64,000 nucleotides of DNA from Bacteroidota bacterium (GTDB taxonomy: Bacteria; Bacteroidota; Bacteroidia; Flavobacteriales_D; Crocinitomicaceae): NCBI GenBank assembly GCA_016192075.1, contig JACPUU010000016.1:1-64000 (forward strand), in the 5' to 3' direction. The notes beneath the pieces were generated by a model, which saw only the letters and a program-made list of their open reading frames with translations, made no database searches and was not told the DNA's origin. This document shows positions 53,710-63,632 of this stretch, piece after piece (the stretch's first letter is position 1; each line of letters starts with the position of its first letter). Position numbers and translations under genes: made by a program.

Positions 53710-54633
53710 ATGCAAATTGAGCTGAAAGATATCATTTCCAGAATTAACATCAGTCACGTCATTGGCGCTACTGACATAACTGTTAATGCGGTGGTTTCTA
53801 TCGGTGATCCGTCTGTTACGCGCACCTCCCTTTTTTGGTGTTCTGATAAAAACCAGGCACAGTTGCTGCAGGTAAAAGAAGGTGTTGTAATTGTTTCCCG
53901 GGCTGCGTATGATTATGTTGCAGCACATTCCCCGGCTGCCAAATCTGATTCGGTTTCATGGCTGGTGGTTGAAAAACCACGTTATGTTTTTATGCAGGTG
54001 CTCAAGCTCATTCAGGATGGTGCCGTTCAATGGGGTTGCATTGCTGAATCAGCTCACATTCATGAATCGGTAGTACTTAACCGGCCAACGGTCAGTATTG
54101 GTGAAAATGTGATTATTGAAGCGGGTTCAAAAATTGGAGTAAATGTGCAGATTGATCACAACACGGTAATTAAGTCAGATACCGTGATTGATGATAATGT
54201 TAAAATAGGGGCCAACTGTACCATAGGTGGTGTGGGTTTTGGGTATGAATTAACAGATGAAGGAGGCTATGAGTTGATACCGCATATTGGAAATGTGGTG
54301 CTCAGATCAAATTCAGAAATTGGGAATAACACCTGCATTGACCGGGCAGTTTTGGGCAGTACCGTTATTGGTGAAAATGTCAAAATTGATAACCTGGTTC
54401 ACATTGCACACGGTGTGGAAATTGGCAAAAACAGCCTTATTATAGCCAACGCTATGATTGCCGGAAGTGTAAAGATTGGTGAAAACTGCTGGGTTGCTCC
54501 GTCTGTATCAATTATTCAGAAAACACACATTGGTGATGATGCCGTGGTTGGGTTGGGCAGTGTGGTTATTCGCCATGTTGATGCACGAACTGTGGTAGCA
54601 GGTGTACCGGCCAAAAAACTGAAAGATAAATGA
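53710..54633 (+). CDS. LpxD-like UDP-sugar N-acyltransferase
   Basis: A 307-residue left-handed beta-helix enzyme. The N-terminal domain (about 1-100) resembles that of LpxD, with the LpxD-like YVFMQVLKLIQ. The hexapeptide repeats run from about 115 to 300 with the catalytic histidine in NLVHIAHGVEIG and GGVGFGYE upstream. It is a little shorter than usual LpxD. It sits in a polysaccharide locus beside a deacetylase, so it is more likely to acylate a surface-glycan amino sugar than lipid A; that is inference. The next gene overlaps by 4 bp. Confidence 0.85.
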   Translation: MQIELKDIISRINISHVIGATDITVNAVVSIGDPSVTRTSLFWCSDKNQAQLLQVKEGVVIVSRAAYDYVAAHSPAAKSDSVSWLVVEKPRYVFMQVLKLIQDGAVQWGCIAESAHIHESVVLNRPTVSIGENVIIEAGSKIGVNVQIDHNTVIKSDTVIDDNVKIGANCTIGGVGFGYELTDEGGYELIPHIGNVVLRSNSEIGNNTCIDRAVLGSTVIGENVKIDNLVHIAHGVEIGKNSLIIANAMIAGSVKIGENCWVAPSVSIIQKTHIGDDAVVGLGSVVIRHVDARTVVAGVPAKKLKDK

Positions 54634-55640
54634 TGATTTCTGTCGTCATACCTTGCCGGAATGAGGAAAAAAATATTGCGGAATGTATAGAGGCCATTTT
54701 TGGTGCTGACATAGGAGGTGATACACTTGAGGTATTGGTGGTTGACGGCATGAGTGATGACAAAACCCTTGAAATTCTTGGCAGTCTCTCTAAAAAATAC
54801 CCCACGCTGCGGGTTGTACCCAATCAGCTTAAAATTACACCCGTTGCTTTTAACCTGGGTATAAAAGAATCCACGGGAGATTTTATTCAGATTATTGGTG
54901 CCCGCCAGATTATTTCTGAAAATTACCTGCGTGATGCAAAAAAATCGTTGACAGAAAATCCTGACATCTGGTGTGTGGGGGGCACAGTAACAAACGTCTA
55001 TCAAACACCGCAGAGTGAAATTATAGGTCTGGCCATGGGGTCATCGTTTGGTGTTGGCGGCGGAAACTTCAGAGTACTGAAAAAATCAGAGTTTACAGAT
55101 ACGGTTGGCACACCCATGTACCCGAGAAAAGTGTTTGATGAAATAGGTTATTTCAATGAATCGCTTTTACGCAACCAGGACGATGAATTCAATTACCGGG
55201 TAACCAAAAAGGGAAAAAAAATTCTGCTCAATGCTGAAATAACAATTAAATATTATGTGAGGGCAAAAGTCAGCAACCTGTTCAGACAATACTACCAATA
55301 CGGATACTGGAAAGTTTTTGTAAATAAAATGCACGGTGCCATTACAAACCTCAGGCAACTGGTACCGCTTTTTTTTGTAATGGGACTTATAGCAGGCCTG
55401 GCCCTTTCATTTGTTCATCCGGTATTGATGTGGATCTATGTTGGTGCCCTGGTTCTTTATTGTTTACTGGCCCTGTCAGCAGGTATTTCTGTAGCAAAAA
55501 AAGTAGGTAAGGGAATACGTGTTGCTGCCATTTTTCCTGTACTGCATTTTAGTTACGGTTGGGGGTACCTGGTAGGATTAATTCATTTTGTCTGCCTTGG
55601 AAAAAAGCCGGCAGAAAGTGCAGCTTCCCTCAGCCGGTAA
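54630..55640 (+). CDS. Glycosyltransferase family 2 with membrane tail
   Basis: A 336-residue GT2 enzyme. The nucleotide site starts SVVIPCRNEEKNIAECI, the DxD-like acid motif is VVDGMSDD, and QDDEFNYRVTKKG is the acceptor-side acid. Two or three C-terminal membrane segments (about 248-305) anchor it. It resembles ExoA-type transferases. It overlaps the acyltransferase gene by 4 bp (ATGA). Confidence 0.88.
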   Translation: MMISVVIPCRNEEKNIAECIEAIFGADIGGDTLEVLVVDGMSDDKTLEILGSLSKKYPTLRVVPNQLKITPVAFNLGIKESTGDFIQIIGARQIISENYLRDAKKSLTENPDIWCVGGTVTNVYQTPQSEIIGLAMGSSFGVGGGNFRVLKKSEFTDTVGTPMYPRKVFDEIGYFNESLLRNQDDEFNYRVTKKGKKILLNAEITIKYYVRAKVSNLFRQYYQYGYWKVFVNKMHGAITNLRQLVPLFFVMGLIAGLALSFVHPVLMWIYVGALVLYCLLALSAGISVAKKVGKGIRVAAIFPVLHFSYGWGYLVGLIHFVCLGKKPAESAASLSR

Positions 55641-55699
55641 ATCAATAATAGTGGGTATTATTTCCACACCGCCTGGTAATGTGTGATACGTAAATTGGA

Positions 55700-56983
55700 G
55701 TGATAAAACGAATAAAAAAAATACTGCCAAAATCTGAATATGCCAAAAACACAACGGTTTCAATCGTGGGTGTGGGGCTGGCTGCTGTTATTCCAATTTT
55801 GCTCAGGCCTTTTCTGGGACGCATTTTTACCCCTGAAGAATTTAACCTGATGAGTTTGTATATTAGCGTTACTTCTATTCTGGCAATACCGGCAAATTTC
55901 AGATACGGTTATGCTGTGGCAATTACCCGAACCGATGATGAAGCCCGGTCCGTTTTACTGGGATCTCTGATGTTGAGCTTTATTTTTTCATGTGTTACCC
56001 TGGTTGTATTGATTTTTTTTGGTGAACTGGTTGTCTCACTTTTTCACCTGGACAAAGCGCTGGTGAAATGGTTTTACCTGGTACCGCTGAGTTGTTTTTT
56101 TATTTCGGCCTGTATTGGATTTAACGGTTGGCTTACGCGTAAAAAGGCATTTAAAGCCATGGCGTCCAATAAAATTATTCGCCGCGGTGGTGAGGGAGGT
56201 TTTCAATTGCTGCTGGGTAACCTGAAAATTGCAGGGGGACTTATTTACGGAACACTCATTGGCGACCTGTTAAATTTTCTGGTGCATTTTTTTCAGTTCA
56301 GAAAGTCAGATGGAAATTTCAAAGGCATTACCCGGCATAAGGTAAAAAGCGGCCTGAAAACGTACATTGATTTTCCTAAATTTAACCTGGTGCCGGCATT
56401 GCTTGATACGGTGAGTCTTGCGCTCCCGTTTTTTATGGTAAATGCGCGTTATGCAGATGAAACCGGTGGACAGTTTGCGCAAAGCCGTGATTTGCTGTCT
56501 ATGCCATTGGTATTGATTTCAGCGGCCCTTTCACAGGTTTTACTGCAAAAACTGGCAGAAAAAAGAAGCAGAGGTGAAGCTATCGTCAGCCTTATCAACC
56601 GTCACGTTTGGTACCTTACCCTCCTTTCTCTTTTGGGAATTGCCATTATTTACCCGTTTGGAGAAGCCCTGTTCGTCTTTTTTGTTGGTGATCAGTGGGG
56701 CCTGGCCGGCAACATGGCATCGTGGATGGTGGTGGCTTATGCGCTTAAGTTTGTAATCACACCCATGTCCGTTGTCTTTTTTGCGCTGGAGAAAGTTAAA
56801 ATTGCGGGTTTCTGGCAGGTGAGTTATTTTGCCGGAATGTGTACCTTATTTTTATTGCCCGATATAGGCATTTATGAATTTATTCTCTGGTATGTGGCGG
56901 TAGAAGCCGTTTTTTACCTTATTTACCTGGTTTTGATTTATCGTACTTCAAAGGCCTATGACAGGTCACTTCGTTATGAGTAA
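55700..56983 (+). CDS. Second polysaccharide flippase (Wzx-like)
   Basis: A 427-residue MOP-family flippase with about 12 membrane segments (start NTTVSIVGVGLAAVIPILL, then RPFLGRIFTPEEFNLMSLY). It starts at a GTG. It is clearly related to the flippase at 47348 but not a close copy. Two flippases in one locus suggest two export routes or two fused loci. Confidence 0.87.
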   Translation: MIKRIKKILPKSEYAKNTTVSIVGVGLAAVIPILLRPFLGRIFTPEEFNLMSLYISVTSILAIPANFRYGYAVAITRTDDEARSVLLGSLMLSFIFSCVTLVVLIFFGELVVSLFHLDKALVKWFYLVPLSCFFISACIGFNGWLTRKKAFKAMASNKIIRRGGEGGFQLLLGNLKIAGGLIYGTLIGDLLNFLVHFFQFRKSDGNFKGITRHKVKSGLKTYIDFPKFNLVPALLDTVSLALPFFMVNARYADETGGQFAQSRDLLSMPLVLISAALSQVLLQKLAEKRSRGEAIVSLINRHVWYLTLLSLLGIAIIYPFGEALFVFFVGDQWGLAGNMASWMVVAYALKFVITPMSVVFFALEKVKIAGFWQVSYFAGMCTLFLLPDIGIYEFILWYVAVEAVFYLIYLVLIYRTSKAYDRSLRYE

Positions 56984-57059
56984 GTCCACGGCTCAAATAG
57001 GCGGCTATGTAGCCAGAATGTTTAACTTTACAAAAGATGTCTAATTTCTATCTGAACAT

Positions 57060-58271
57060 ATGATGCAGTTAATGTCCAGGCATACTCTATTCAGCGTCTA
57101 TCTTGTGGTTTTTGCTGGTTTGTGTTATGGGGTGTACCTTACTTCCGGTACGGTTTATTTTGGATCACTGATGCTGTATTTTGGAACGTTTGCTGTTTTA
57201 TACCTGCTGCTCACCTGGCAATGGGTCACAAAAAACATCTTCTCCAGGTTTGGTTCCGGCAGGCTTTCAACGGGTGGTATCAGTATTTACTGGTTGATAG
57301 TTCCCACGCTGATTGTTGTTATCGGCCACCTGGTAACCCTGGGCGGTATCCCCGCCTTTCAGGCCATGGAGCTGAATTATATTGAAGAGGTAGCCACTTT
57401 CAGAAACCGTATTTTTGATGACAAACCCGCCTGGATTGGGTATCCGACATCTATTGTACTGAAAAGCGCACTTCCGTTTTTACTGCTTTATGCCCTGGCC
57501 AAAAAGAAATGGACACTCTATTGGATTATACTGCTTACAGGCACGCTTTACACATTTGGGCTGATGCAAAAAAGTTTTATTGTTGGTTTTATTTTGCCGG
57601 CTATGGTGCTGGCTTTGCTGAAGAAACAATTTTTGATAGCCGTAAAACTGGTGGCCATTATTGTGGTGGTGGTATTTTCGCTGGTACATATTGCTAATCC
57701 GCCAGGCGGCTCGCGCCCTGATCCGGCATTGGTTGGTACTGGTCCCGCTACTGAAATTTCTCCGTTACTTGATCCCAACCAGCAATATTCCAGGTTAGAG
57801 CTTTTTGCCATTGGTTTGGCTGACAGACTTTTGGTGGTGCCCGGCAGGGTGGTTTCTGACTGGTTTGAGGTGATTCCCGCAAAAATGCCTTATTTGCAAG
57901 GTGATGGATACCGGCTGCTGGCCCTGATCAGGGGACGCAGCTACCATAACTATTCAAAAGAGCTGTATCCGCTTATTCAGCCAGAGTATGCCGCCATGGG
58001 ATTAACCGGTACTGTAAATGCTGCCAGTTTTATGTATGATTATTCAAATTTTGGAAATACCGGCATGGTACTTGCAGGCATTATGCTGGCATTTTTGCTG
58101 GCCTGGCTTGAACATTTTTTCAGGCAGGATTTTAAACTGAAGTTGTGTTTGTGTATGTTCCCGGTTCTGATGTTAAGTTCAGGTGCCTTAACGACTATTC
58201 TGTTTTCGGGTGGTTTCGGATTTACAATTCTATTTTACTTTTTCTATCTCCGAAATAATCAGCAGGCATAA
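57060..58271 (+). CDS. Oligosaccharide polymerase-like membrane protein
   Basis: A 403-residue protein with about ten membrane segments. A large loop near 215-325 carries PDPALVGTG and YLQGDGYRLLALIRG. The layout is that of Wzy-type repeat-unit polymerases, but the O-antigen ligase motif of the proteins at 45940 and 51748 is absent, so it belongs to a different polymerase group. The start ATG is followed by a second ATG. A TAACTTTA sequence upstream weakly resembles a -7 promoter element. Confidence 0.7.
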   Translation: MMQLMSRHTLFSVYLVVFAGLCYGVYLTSGTVYFGSLMLYFGTFAVLYLLLTWQWVTKNIFSRFGSGRLSTGGISIYWLIVPTLIVVIGHLVTLGGIPAFQAMELNYIEEVATFRNRIFDDKPAWIGYPTSIVLKSALPFLLLYALAKKKWTLYWIILLTGTLYTFGLMQKSFIVGFILPAMVLALLKKQFLIAVKLVAIIVVVVFSLVHIANPPGGSRPDPALVGTGPATEISPLLDPNQQYSRLELFAIGLADRLLVVPGRVVSDWFEVIPAKMPYLQGDGYRLLALIRGRSYHNYSKELYPLIQPEYAAMGLTGTVNAASFMYDYSNFGNTGMVLAGIMLAFLLAWLEHFFRQDFKLKLCLCMFPVLMLSSGALTTILFSGGFGFTILFYFFYLRNNQQA

Positions 58272-58273
58272 CT

Positions 58274-60094
58274 ATGTGTGGAATAAGTGGAATCATAAAA
58301 AAGAATAACACGCCTGTTCAGGTTGCTGAAATAACAGCCATGAACAACCTGGTTGCCCATCGCGGACCAGATGGTGAAGGATTCTATTATGGACCTGGTT
58401 TTGCGTTCGGGCATCGCCGCCTTTCCATTATCGATCTTTCTGAAAATGGCCACCAGCCCATGGAGTATAATGACAAGCTGGTCATTACATTTAACGGTGA
58501 AATATACAATTACCTTGAAATCAGAAACGAACTGAAAGAAAAAGGGTATGATTTCAGATCAGAGTCTGATACAGAAGTTATACTTGCCGCTTATCAGTGT
58601 TGGGGTGAAGATTGTGTAAAGCATTTCAATGGCATGTGGGCAATGGCGGTTTATGATAAAATTACAGAAACTATTTTCTGCAGCCGTGACCGTTTTGGTG
58701 TCAAACCATTTTATTACACCGTGTCTGAAAATGCTTTTGTGTTTGGGTCTGAAATTAAACAGGTATTACCCTTTGCCGGAAAAATAACGTACGATCAGAA
58801 AGTAGTACTCGATTATCTGATCATTGGGTTTGAAGATCACAGTTCACAAACATTTTTCAGAAATGTGTTCAAACTAATGCCCTCTCACAACCTGGTTTAC
58901 AACCTCAGAAATCATGAGTTTGTAATTAAACCCTATTATGAAATTGAGTTTAATCAGGCTACTGGTTCCCTGAATGAGGCTGAAGCGATAGAAACATACC
59001 GGCACATGCTGGAAAGTGCTGTTCAGCTGAGGCTGCGTTCAGATGTAAAAGTAGGCACCTGCCTGAGCGGAGGAATGGATTCCTCTTCTGTAGCGGCCAT
59101 TGCCGCAAAGCAATATACTCAAAATGCCGGGCAGCAATTCACTGCCATTCATGCTCAGGCCACTGAATTAAACATTGATGAAAGTGATAAGGCAAAAATT
59201 GTTTCAGACCATTGCCACCTGAACCTTGAAATTATTAAACCTTCAGAAACTGATTTTCTGAACGTGCTGGATGAGGTAATTTACACCCAGGAAGAGCCCT
59301 TTGGAAGCCCATCTGTTTTTATGCAATACTTTGTGCTGAAAAAAGCACGCGAACTGAATTGCCTGGTAATGCTTGACGGGCAAGGCGGTGATGAAACGCT
59401 GCTGGGGTATGAAAAATATTACCCGGCTTACCTAGCCAGCCTGAAAGGCATCAGAAATAAATGGTCAGGGTTTATGAAATCAGCTGAGAATTCATCACTC
59501 AGCAGAATGCAGGTACTGAAGTATTTTGTCTATTTTACAAAATACCGTGTGCGCATCAGGCATGTAAAAAAGCGGTGCCATTTTTTGAAACGTGAAATTC
59601 TGAATAGCTACGAATCAGCTGAATTAAAGCAGTTGTCTGAGGCATACCTGGATATTCAAAAAATGCAGTTGCTTGAAATAAAAAACCTGCAGCTGCCGCA
59701 CTTGTTGCGTTATGAAGACAAAAACTCCATGCGCAATTCGGTTGAAACCCGTTTACCTTTTTTGGATTACCGCGTATTACAAACAGCCCTTTCTGTTAAC
59801 AACGGATATAAAATCAAAAACGGCTGGACAAAATATATTTTACGAAAATCAATGGAAAAATTGCTGCCTGAATCAATTGTCTGGCGCCGGAATAAGTTAG
59901 GTTTTAATGCACCTGAAAAAACCTGGCTGGATAGTATTTCAGTGCAAATGAAAGCTGAAATTGAAACGTCTCCGATTATAGACACGCTGGTTGATCGATC
60001 GGTTTTTCAATTGGATCAGTTAGATTTGAGAACAAAATGGCGCATGTTTAACCTGGCACGCTGGCAAAAATTATACAATGTCCAAGCCAATTAA
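58274..60094 (+). CDS. asnB: Asparagine synthase-like glutamine amidotransferase
   Basis: A 606-residue enzyme. Residues 1-215 are a glutamine amidotransferase class II domain with nucleophile C2 (MCGISG). Residues about 235-600 are the synthetase domain with the ATP pyrophosphatase loop SGGMDSSS. It uses glutamine to form an amide. In glycan loci such proteins often amidate uronic acid sugars; that role is likely here because of the setting, though asparagine synthesis is possible. The next gene overlaps by 17 bp. Confidence 0.9.
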   Translation: MCGISGIIKKNNTPVQVAEITAMNNLVAHRGPDGEGFYYGPGFAFGHRRLSIIDLSENGHQPMEYNDKLVITFNGEIYNYLEIRNELKEKGYDFRSESDTEVILAAYQCWGEDCVKHFNGMWAMAVYDKITETIFCSRDRFGVKPFYYTVSENAFVFGSEIKQVLPFAGKITYDQKVVLDYLIIGFEDHSSQTFFRNVFKLMPSHNLVYNLRNHEFVIKPYYEIEFNQATGSLNEAEAIETYRHMLESAVQLRLRSDVKVGTCLSGGMDSSSVAAIAAKQYTQNAGQQFTAIHAQATELNIDESDKAKIVSDHCHLNLEIIKPSETDFLNVLDEVIYTQEEPFGSPSVFMQYFVLKKARELNCLVMLDGQGGDETLLGYEKYYPAYLASLKGIRNKWSGFMKSAENSSLSRMQVLKYFVYFTKYRVRIRHVKKRCHFLKREILNSYESAELKQLSEAYLDIQKMQLLEIKNLQLPHLLRYEDKNSMRNSVETRLPFLDYRVLQTALSVNNGYKIKNGWTKYILRKSMEKLLPESIVWRRNKLGFNAPEKTWLDSISVQMKAEIETSPIIDTLVDRSVFQLDQLDLRTKWRMFNLARWQKLYNVQAN

Positions 60095-61187
60095 AGTTGT
60101 TCATATATCCAGTGCTCACAAAGATGGTGATGTGCGTATCTTTCATAAAGAATGCGTAAGTCTTGCCAACTCCGGGTTTGACGTGTCCATGGTTATTCCA
60201 AATACGGTTTCCCGGTTACAGAATGGGGTAAAGGTTGTGTCGGTAAATTCCCGCACCGCTTTCCGCATTGTACGCGCCATAAAAACCGTTAACCGGGTTT
60301 ACAGGGCAGCATTGGCATTGGATGCTGACATTTACCACCTGCACGATCCGGAACTGCTGCGCATAGCATTGAAGTTGAAACGGAAAGGTAAAAAAGTGAT
60401 CTACGACGCGCACGAAGATTTACCGCGCCAGGTACTGGCAAAAAGTTATATTCCGCAGTTTTTTAGAAATACCCTCAGCCGGTTTCTGGAACGGTATGAG
60501 AATAAACGCGTAGCGAAACTGGATGGTGTTGTTGCCGCAACCCCGTTTATCAGAGATCGTTTTTTGAAAATCAATCCATTCACCATTGATGTCAATAATT
60601 TCCCCATCAGGGATGAGCTTTTTCAGATTCAGCCTGACTTTCAAAAAGATGGTCAGTATATCTGTTATGTAGGGAGTATTAGTGAAATAAGGGGCGTATA
60701 CGAATTGGTTAAAGCACTCCCGGCCATTCATTCAAGACTCATTCTGGCAGGTGAATTTGATAACGATGATTTTCGTAAAAAACTTGAAAGTACTGAAGGC
60801 TGGCACCTGGTTGATTATGTGGGCTATGTTGACCGCTGCCAGGTAGCTGATATTTACCGCAAATCATTTGCCGGAATCGTTACCCTGCATCCCACTATTA
60901 ATTACCTGGATTCATTACCGGTAAAAATGTTTGAATACATGGCTGCCGGAGTTCCCGTTATTGCATCTGATTTCCCGTTCTGGAAACAAATTATTTCAGC
61001 CTCAGAGTGTGGTATTTGTGTTGATCCGATGGATTACCGCAAAATAGCAGAAGCAGTGCTCAGCCTGAAAAATGACCAGGCGCTTTCGCGGCAAATGTCT
61101 GTAAACGGAAAAAAAGCAGTGGACGAAAAATACAATTGGAGTATTGAAGAGAATAAACTGATTGCATTTTATAAAAAGTTCACCTGA
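60078..61187 (+). CDS. Glycosyltransferase family 4 (copy 1 of a tandem pair)
   Basis: A 369-residue GT4 enzyme. It has AHKDGDVRIFHKECVSLA, LALDADIYHLHDPELLRIALKL, YDAHEDLPRQ and KMFEYMAAGVPVIASDFPFW. About half identical by eye to the next gene, with the same key motifs at the same places, so the two arose by tandem duplication. It overlaps asnB by 17 bp. The sugar is unknown. Confidence 0.9.
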   Translation: MSKPIKVVHISSAHKDGDVRIFHKECVSLANSGFDVSMVIPNTVSRLQNGVKVVSVNSRTAFRIVRAIKTVNRVYRAALALDADIYHLHDPELLRIALKLKRKGKKVIYDAHEDLPRQVLAKSYIPQFFRNTLSRFLERYENKRVAKLDGVVAATPFIRDRFLKINPFTIDVNNFPIRDELFQIQPDFQKDGQYICYVGSISEIRGVYELVKALPAIHSRLILAGEFDNDDFRKKLESTEGWHLVDYVGYVDRCQVADIYRKSFAGIVTLHPTINYLDSLPVKMFEYMAAGVPVIASDFPFWKQIISASECGICVDPMDYRKIAEAVLSLKNDQALSRQMSVNGKKAVDEKYNWSIEENKLIAFYKKFT

Positions 61188-61193
61188 AAAACA

Positions 61194-62312
61194 ATGGGCC
61201 CTGTTAAAATAGCTCATGTAACCAGCGCACACAAAGACGGTGATGTCCGCATATTCCAAAAGGAATGCGTAAGCCTGGCTGAAGCCGGTTTTGACGTATA
61301 TCACCTGGTTCCCAATTCTGTTTCACGTACCGAGAAAGGGGTTCAGGTAATTTCCTTTGATTTTCAGGTATCATCCCGTTTTAAACGCATGTTTTTTCTG
61401 GTGCGTGAAATTTATAAACGGGCATTAGCCCTTGATGCAGATATCTATCATTTGCATGATCCTGAATTACTCCGGATTGCTTTAAAACTTCAGTCAAAAG
61501 GCAAAATAGTAATCTACGATGCGCATGAAGATGTGCCCCGTGATATAATGACCAAAGAGTATATTCCTCGCATTCTCAGAAAATTGGTCAGCAGACGGTT
61601 TGAACGTTTTGAAAATAAAATTGCCGCAAGGCTTGATGGTATTGTAACGGCTACACCGTTTATCCGTGATCGTTTTGTCAAACTAAATCCGAATGTAACC
61701 GACATCAATAATTTTCCACTGGTAAGTGAAATTCAAATCAGTAATTCAGATTGGAACCAACGTGAAAAAAAAGTCTGTTACATTGGTGTACTGAATAAAA
61801 TCAGGGGCGTGCGTGAAATGGTAGTGGGTGCTAACCAGGCCGCCGCACCGTTGGTTCTGGCAGGCGAATTTCGTGATGCAAGCCGTGCAGAACTGGCTCA
61901 GCTCGCTGCCTGGAAAAATGTGACTGAACTGGGAAATATTGACCGCCGTAGAGCAGTTGAACTTAAAAATTCATCCATGGCCGGCCTGGTTATTTTTCAT
62001 CCGGTGGCAAATCACGTTGATGCCCAGCCCAATAAAATTTTTGAATACATGGCCTCCGGCTTGCCGGTAATTGGGTCTGATTTTCCGTTGTGGCAAAAAA
62101 TTATCGCAGCCGGTAATTGTGGAATTTGTGTTGATCCGCTGAACCCGTCGCAATTGGCTGAAGCTATTCGTTTTATACTCGATAACCCTGAAAAGGCCAG
62201 GGAAATGGGAGAGAACGGTAAAATACTGGTCCGCGAAATTTATAACTGGGACATTGAAAAACAAAAACTAATTGGTTTTTACCGGCGGCTGATCCCCCAA
62301 AAGGAGGAATAG
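61194..62312 (+). CDS. Glycosyltransferase family 4 (copy 2 of a tandem pair)
   Basis: A 372-residue GT4 enzyme with the same motif set as its left neighbour (AHKDGDVRIFQKECVSLA, LALDADIYHLHDPELLRIA, YDAHEDVPRD, KIFEYMASGLPVIGSDFPLW). It starts 6 bp after copy 1. Divergence is greatest in residues 48-72 and 175-210, which flank the acceptor and donor domains, so the two may add different sugars or use different acceptors. Confidence 0.9.
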   Translation: MGPVKIAHVTSAHKDGDVRIFQKECVSLAEAGFDVYHLVPNSVSRTEKGVQVISFDFQVSSRFKRMFFLVREIYKRALALDADIYHLHDPELLRIALKLQSKGKIVIYDAHEDVPRDIMTKEYIPRILRKLVSRRFERFENKIAARLDGIVTATPFIRDRFVKLNPNVTDINNFPLVSEIQISNSDWNQREKKVCYIGVLNKIRGVREMVVGANQAAAPLVLAGEFRDASRAELAQLAAWKNVTELGNIDRRRAVELKNSSMAGLVIFHPVANHVDAQPNKIFEYMASGLPVIGSDFPLWQKIIAAGNCGICVDPLNPSQLAEAIRFILDNPEKAREMGENGKILVREIYNWDIEKQKLIGFYRRLIPQKEE

Positions 62313-62346
62313 CCCAGTGCTTTTTAGCACATTCCGACATTCCTGC

Positions 62347-62354
62347 TAAATTTG
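62347..62354 (+). promoter_or_regulatory. -7 promoter element of the DegT gene
   Basis: TAAATTTG, a perfect TAnnTTTG, 15 bases before the ATG at 62370. A TTTT lies about 21 bases upstream. A small GTGCT/AGCAC hairpin (62317-62330) precedes it. This could allow separate expression of the last genes of the locus. Confidence 0.4.
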
Positions 62355-62369
62355 CAGAAAATACACCTT

Positions 62370-63578
62370 ATGTTACCTTTTTCTCCTCCGCGTGTTGATC
62401 AGAAAACCGTTGATGAAGTAACCAGCGTTTTGCTTTCAGGCTGGATTACTACGGGTCCGCGTACCAAAGAATTTGAACGGAAGATTACAGCGTACATCGG
62501 CTGCAGAAAAACACTTTGCCTGAATTCGGCAACAGCGGGTATGGAATTAATGCTTCGCTGGTTTGGGGTAAAAGAAGGGGATGAAGTTATTGTACCCGCC
62601 TATACCTATTGTGCCACCGCAAATATTGTGGTGCATTGTGGTGCAAAGCCGGTGATGGTAGATATTGATGCCAAAGATTTTAATATTTCTGTTCAGGAAA
62701 TCAGAAAACACATTACCTCAAAAACCAAAGTGATTATTCCGGTAGATATTTCAGGTTGGCCGGCAGATTATGCTGAGATCAACAACCTGGTAAATGAACC
62801 GGAGATTAAAAAAATGTTTCAGCCTGGGTCTGCTGAGCAGCAGCAGCTGGGCCGTATTCTGGTTATGTCAGATGCAGCACATAGCATTGGTGCACAATAC
62901 CAGGGCAAGCGGCATGGCAGTACAACCGATGTCAGTGTATTTTCTTTTCATGCCGTAAAAAACCTGACCACAGCTGAAGGTGGTGCTGTATGTCTCAACC
63001 TGCCTGCCGGTTTTGATTGCGATGCGATATACGCAAACCTCAATATGAAATCACTGCACGGTCAAAGCAAAGATGCGCTGGCTAAAACACAGGTTGGTGC
63101 CTGGCGTTATGATGTTCTGGAACCCGGTTATAAATGTAACATGATGGATATTCAGGCAGCCATTGGTTTAGTGGAATTAGAACGGTATGAAGAAAACCTG
63201 GAACGCCGCCGTGCCATTTTTGAGTTTTATACAAATGCATTTAAAAACAAATCCTGGGCTCTTTTACCGGCATACAAAAATGACCAGAAAGAAAGTTCGT
63301 ACCACTTGTATCTGCTGCGCATCAAAGGTGCCAATGAACAGCAGCGTGATCAGATCATTCAGGGAATTTTTGACCGCCAGGTTTCTGTCAATGTGCATTT
63401 TCAACCGCTTCCGCTTTTGACGGTGTATAAATCGCGCGGTTACAAAATGGAAGATTACCCGCAGGCCTGGTCTAAATATGAAAATGAAATTTCACTGCCG
63501 GTTTATTTCGACCTGACAGATGAAAATCTTAAAACCGTAACAGATGCAGTTATTGCCGCTGTGGAATCGGTAATCTGA
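62370..63578 (+). CDS. DegT/DnrJ/EryC1/StrS-family sugar aminotransferase
   Basis: A 402-residue PLP enzyme. The PLP lysine is K197 (VFSFHAVKNLTTAEGG) and the cofactor-binding acid D168 (SDAAHSIGA); PAYTYCATAN and LEPGYKCNMMDIQAA are family motifs. It would put an amino group on a keto-sugar nucleotide, usually at C4 or C3. The ATG at 62370 is preferred over an in-frame TTG at 62352 that lies inside the promoter element. The previous gene ends 57 bp upstream. Confidence 0.92.
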   Translation: MLPFSPPRVDQKTVDEVTSVLLSGWITTGPRTKEFERKITAYIGCRKTLCLNSATAGMELMLRWFGVKEGDEVIVPAYTYCATANIVVHCGAKPVMVDIDAKDFNISVQEIRKHITSKTKVIIPVDISGWPADYAEINNLVNEPEIKKMFQPGSAEQQQLGRILVMSDAAHSIGAQYQGKRHGSTTDVSVFSFHAVKNLTTAEGGAVCLNLPAGFDCDAIYANLNMKSLHGQSKDALAKTQVGAWRYDVLEPGYKCNMMDIQAAIGLVELERYEENLERRRAIFEFYTNAFKNKSWALLPAYKNDQKESSYHLYLLRIKGANEQQRDQIIQGIFDRQVSVNVHFQPLPLLTVYKSRGYKMEDYPQAWSKYENEISLPVYFDLTDENLKTVTDAVIAAVESVI

Positions 63579-63632
63579 AAACAACACCGGGCCTACTATT
63601 GAACCCTTTGTCATTCTAACAAATCATCAAAA

